Source: Paracrocinitomix mangrovi
GTDB taxonomy: Bacteria; Bacteroidota; Bacteroidia; Flavobacteriales_D; Crocinitomicaceae
Assembly (NCBI RefSeq): GCF_019740355.2
Contig: NZ_CP091819.1
Location: 2,232,001-2,296,000, forward strand
Length of the DNA: 64,000 nt
Reading direction: 5' to 3'
Both the position numbers and the translations under genes were made by a program. The notes under the pieces were generated by a model. That model had not been told where the DNA came from. It saw only the letters and a program-made list of their open reading frames with translations, and ran no database searches. Shown here piece after piece: positions 63,777 through 64,000 of this stretch (positions within the stretch are counted from its first letter, which is position 1; every line of letters starts with the position of its first letter).

Positions 63777-64000
63777 TATAAGTTAAAATTTTATTCAGCC
63801 CATAAAGGGTCAAATCAGAATCTGCAAAGATGTCAACTATAAACGGTTTATCAAAGAAATTCGCATCTCCACCGGTCATAAAAATTGTTAATTCAGGAAA
63901 TTGGTGTCTATATCTTCTAATAAACCCATTGATTTCATTGAACGCACCCAGTTGAACACCTGCGCGGATACTGCTCTCTGTGTCAGTACCATAATCTTTT
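63760..64000 (-). CDS. coaX: Type III pantothenate kinase, C-terminal part (5' cut by window edge)
   Basis: The last ~80 residues are in the window. The stretch SIRAGVQLGAFNEINGFI followed by TGGDANFF is the CoaX C-terminal signature: the Gly-rich Gx.xG and TGG(D)A motif of the acetate/sugar-kinase fold. CoaX phosphorylates pantothenate, the first step to coenzyme A. It heads the minus-strand cluster with the barrel, TPR protein and lptC. Stop TAA at 63760-63762 lies inside the barrel gene (17-nt overlap). Confidence 0.85.
   Translation of the reverse strand, partial: KDYGTDTESSIRAGVQLGAFNEINGFIRRYRHQFPELTIFMTGGDANFFDKPFIVDIFADSDLTLYGLNKILTYNVENT

Noticed and set aside
1-64000. CRISPR arrays, IS elements, prophage or integration sites
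   Set aside because: No repeat-spacer pattern, transposase, integrase or phage gene was recognised on either strand.

Overview
The window is AT-rich chromosomal DNA from a marine or freshwater-type member of the Bacteroidota, most likely Flavobacteriales (the gene content resembles Crocinitomicaceae, but this is inference). The evidence is the type IX secretion system (T9SS): a PorP/SprF-type outer-membrane protein, a PorZ homologue, and many secreted proteins ending in the T9SS type A sorting domain (YPNP...G...G.Y.....). Several promoters carry the Bacteroidota -7 box TAnnTTTG, and starts usually lack a Shine-Dalgarno. No tRNA, rRNA, IS element, prophage or CRISPR array was recognised. The region reads as ordinary core and cell-envelope chromosome, not a mobile island.

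Layout. 1-7.3 kb (+): an outer-membrane barrel fragment, three T9SS cargo proteins (CotH/lamin-tail, YHYH-domain, delta-60 repeat), a PorP/SprF protein and a tail-anchored unknown. 7.3-12.6 kb: an M1 metallopeptidase lipoprotein, a VTT-domain membrane protein, an OmpA/PD40 protein, a DUF1566-like protein, two candidate structured RNAs ending in intrinsic terminators, and a 44-aa membrane microprotein. 12.6-15.3 kb (-): lipoprotein, ECF sigma factor, and a protein joining a repeat-containing cytosolic domain, one transmembrane helix and an outer-membrane-like barrel. 15.5-19.4 kb: small unknowns, a secreted peptidylarginine/agmatine deiminase-family enzyme and another T9SS protein.

19.6-31.6 kb: a minus-strand operon of PPK2 kinase, MORN/YwqK lipoprotein and a 1030-aa repeat protein; a membrane J-domain protein; a secreted Cys-rich protein; an initiating sugar transferase translationally coupled to an archaeal-type (type II) GAPDH-like protein; small membrane proteins; an outer-membrane protein coupled to galE. 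31.7-41.3 kb: two large MORN/YwqK proteins (1212 and 565 aa), a YceI lipoprotein, YihY, a bestrophin channel, a LysE exporter and exonuclease III. 41.4-45.9 kb (+): radA, porZ, recO. 45.9-56.7 kb: a large M43 metalloprotease, a C1 peptidase, an HU-CCDC81/SPOR protein, an unknown, a beta-helix lipoprotein, two carboxypeptidase-regulatory-like proteins (one with a TonB plug but no barrel) and a DUF2459 protein. 56.8-64 kb: rlmN, a lipoprotein, an unknown secreted protein, and a minus-strand cluster coaX (cut by the window edge), outer-membrane protein, TPR protein, lptC and a small membrane protein.

Most genes serve the cell surface: T9SS components and cargo, lipoproteins, MORN-repeat proteins and barrels, with DNA-repair and RNA-modification housekeeping between them. 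The best leads are the 6S-like RNA candidate at about 12.08-12.28 kb, the sigma/anti-sigma/barrel operon, the archaeal-type GAPDH with its sugar transferase, the 1030-aa repeat protein beside PPK2, and a recurring leaderless-promoter geometry.
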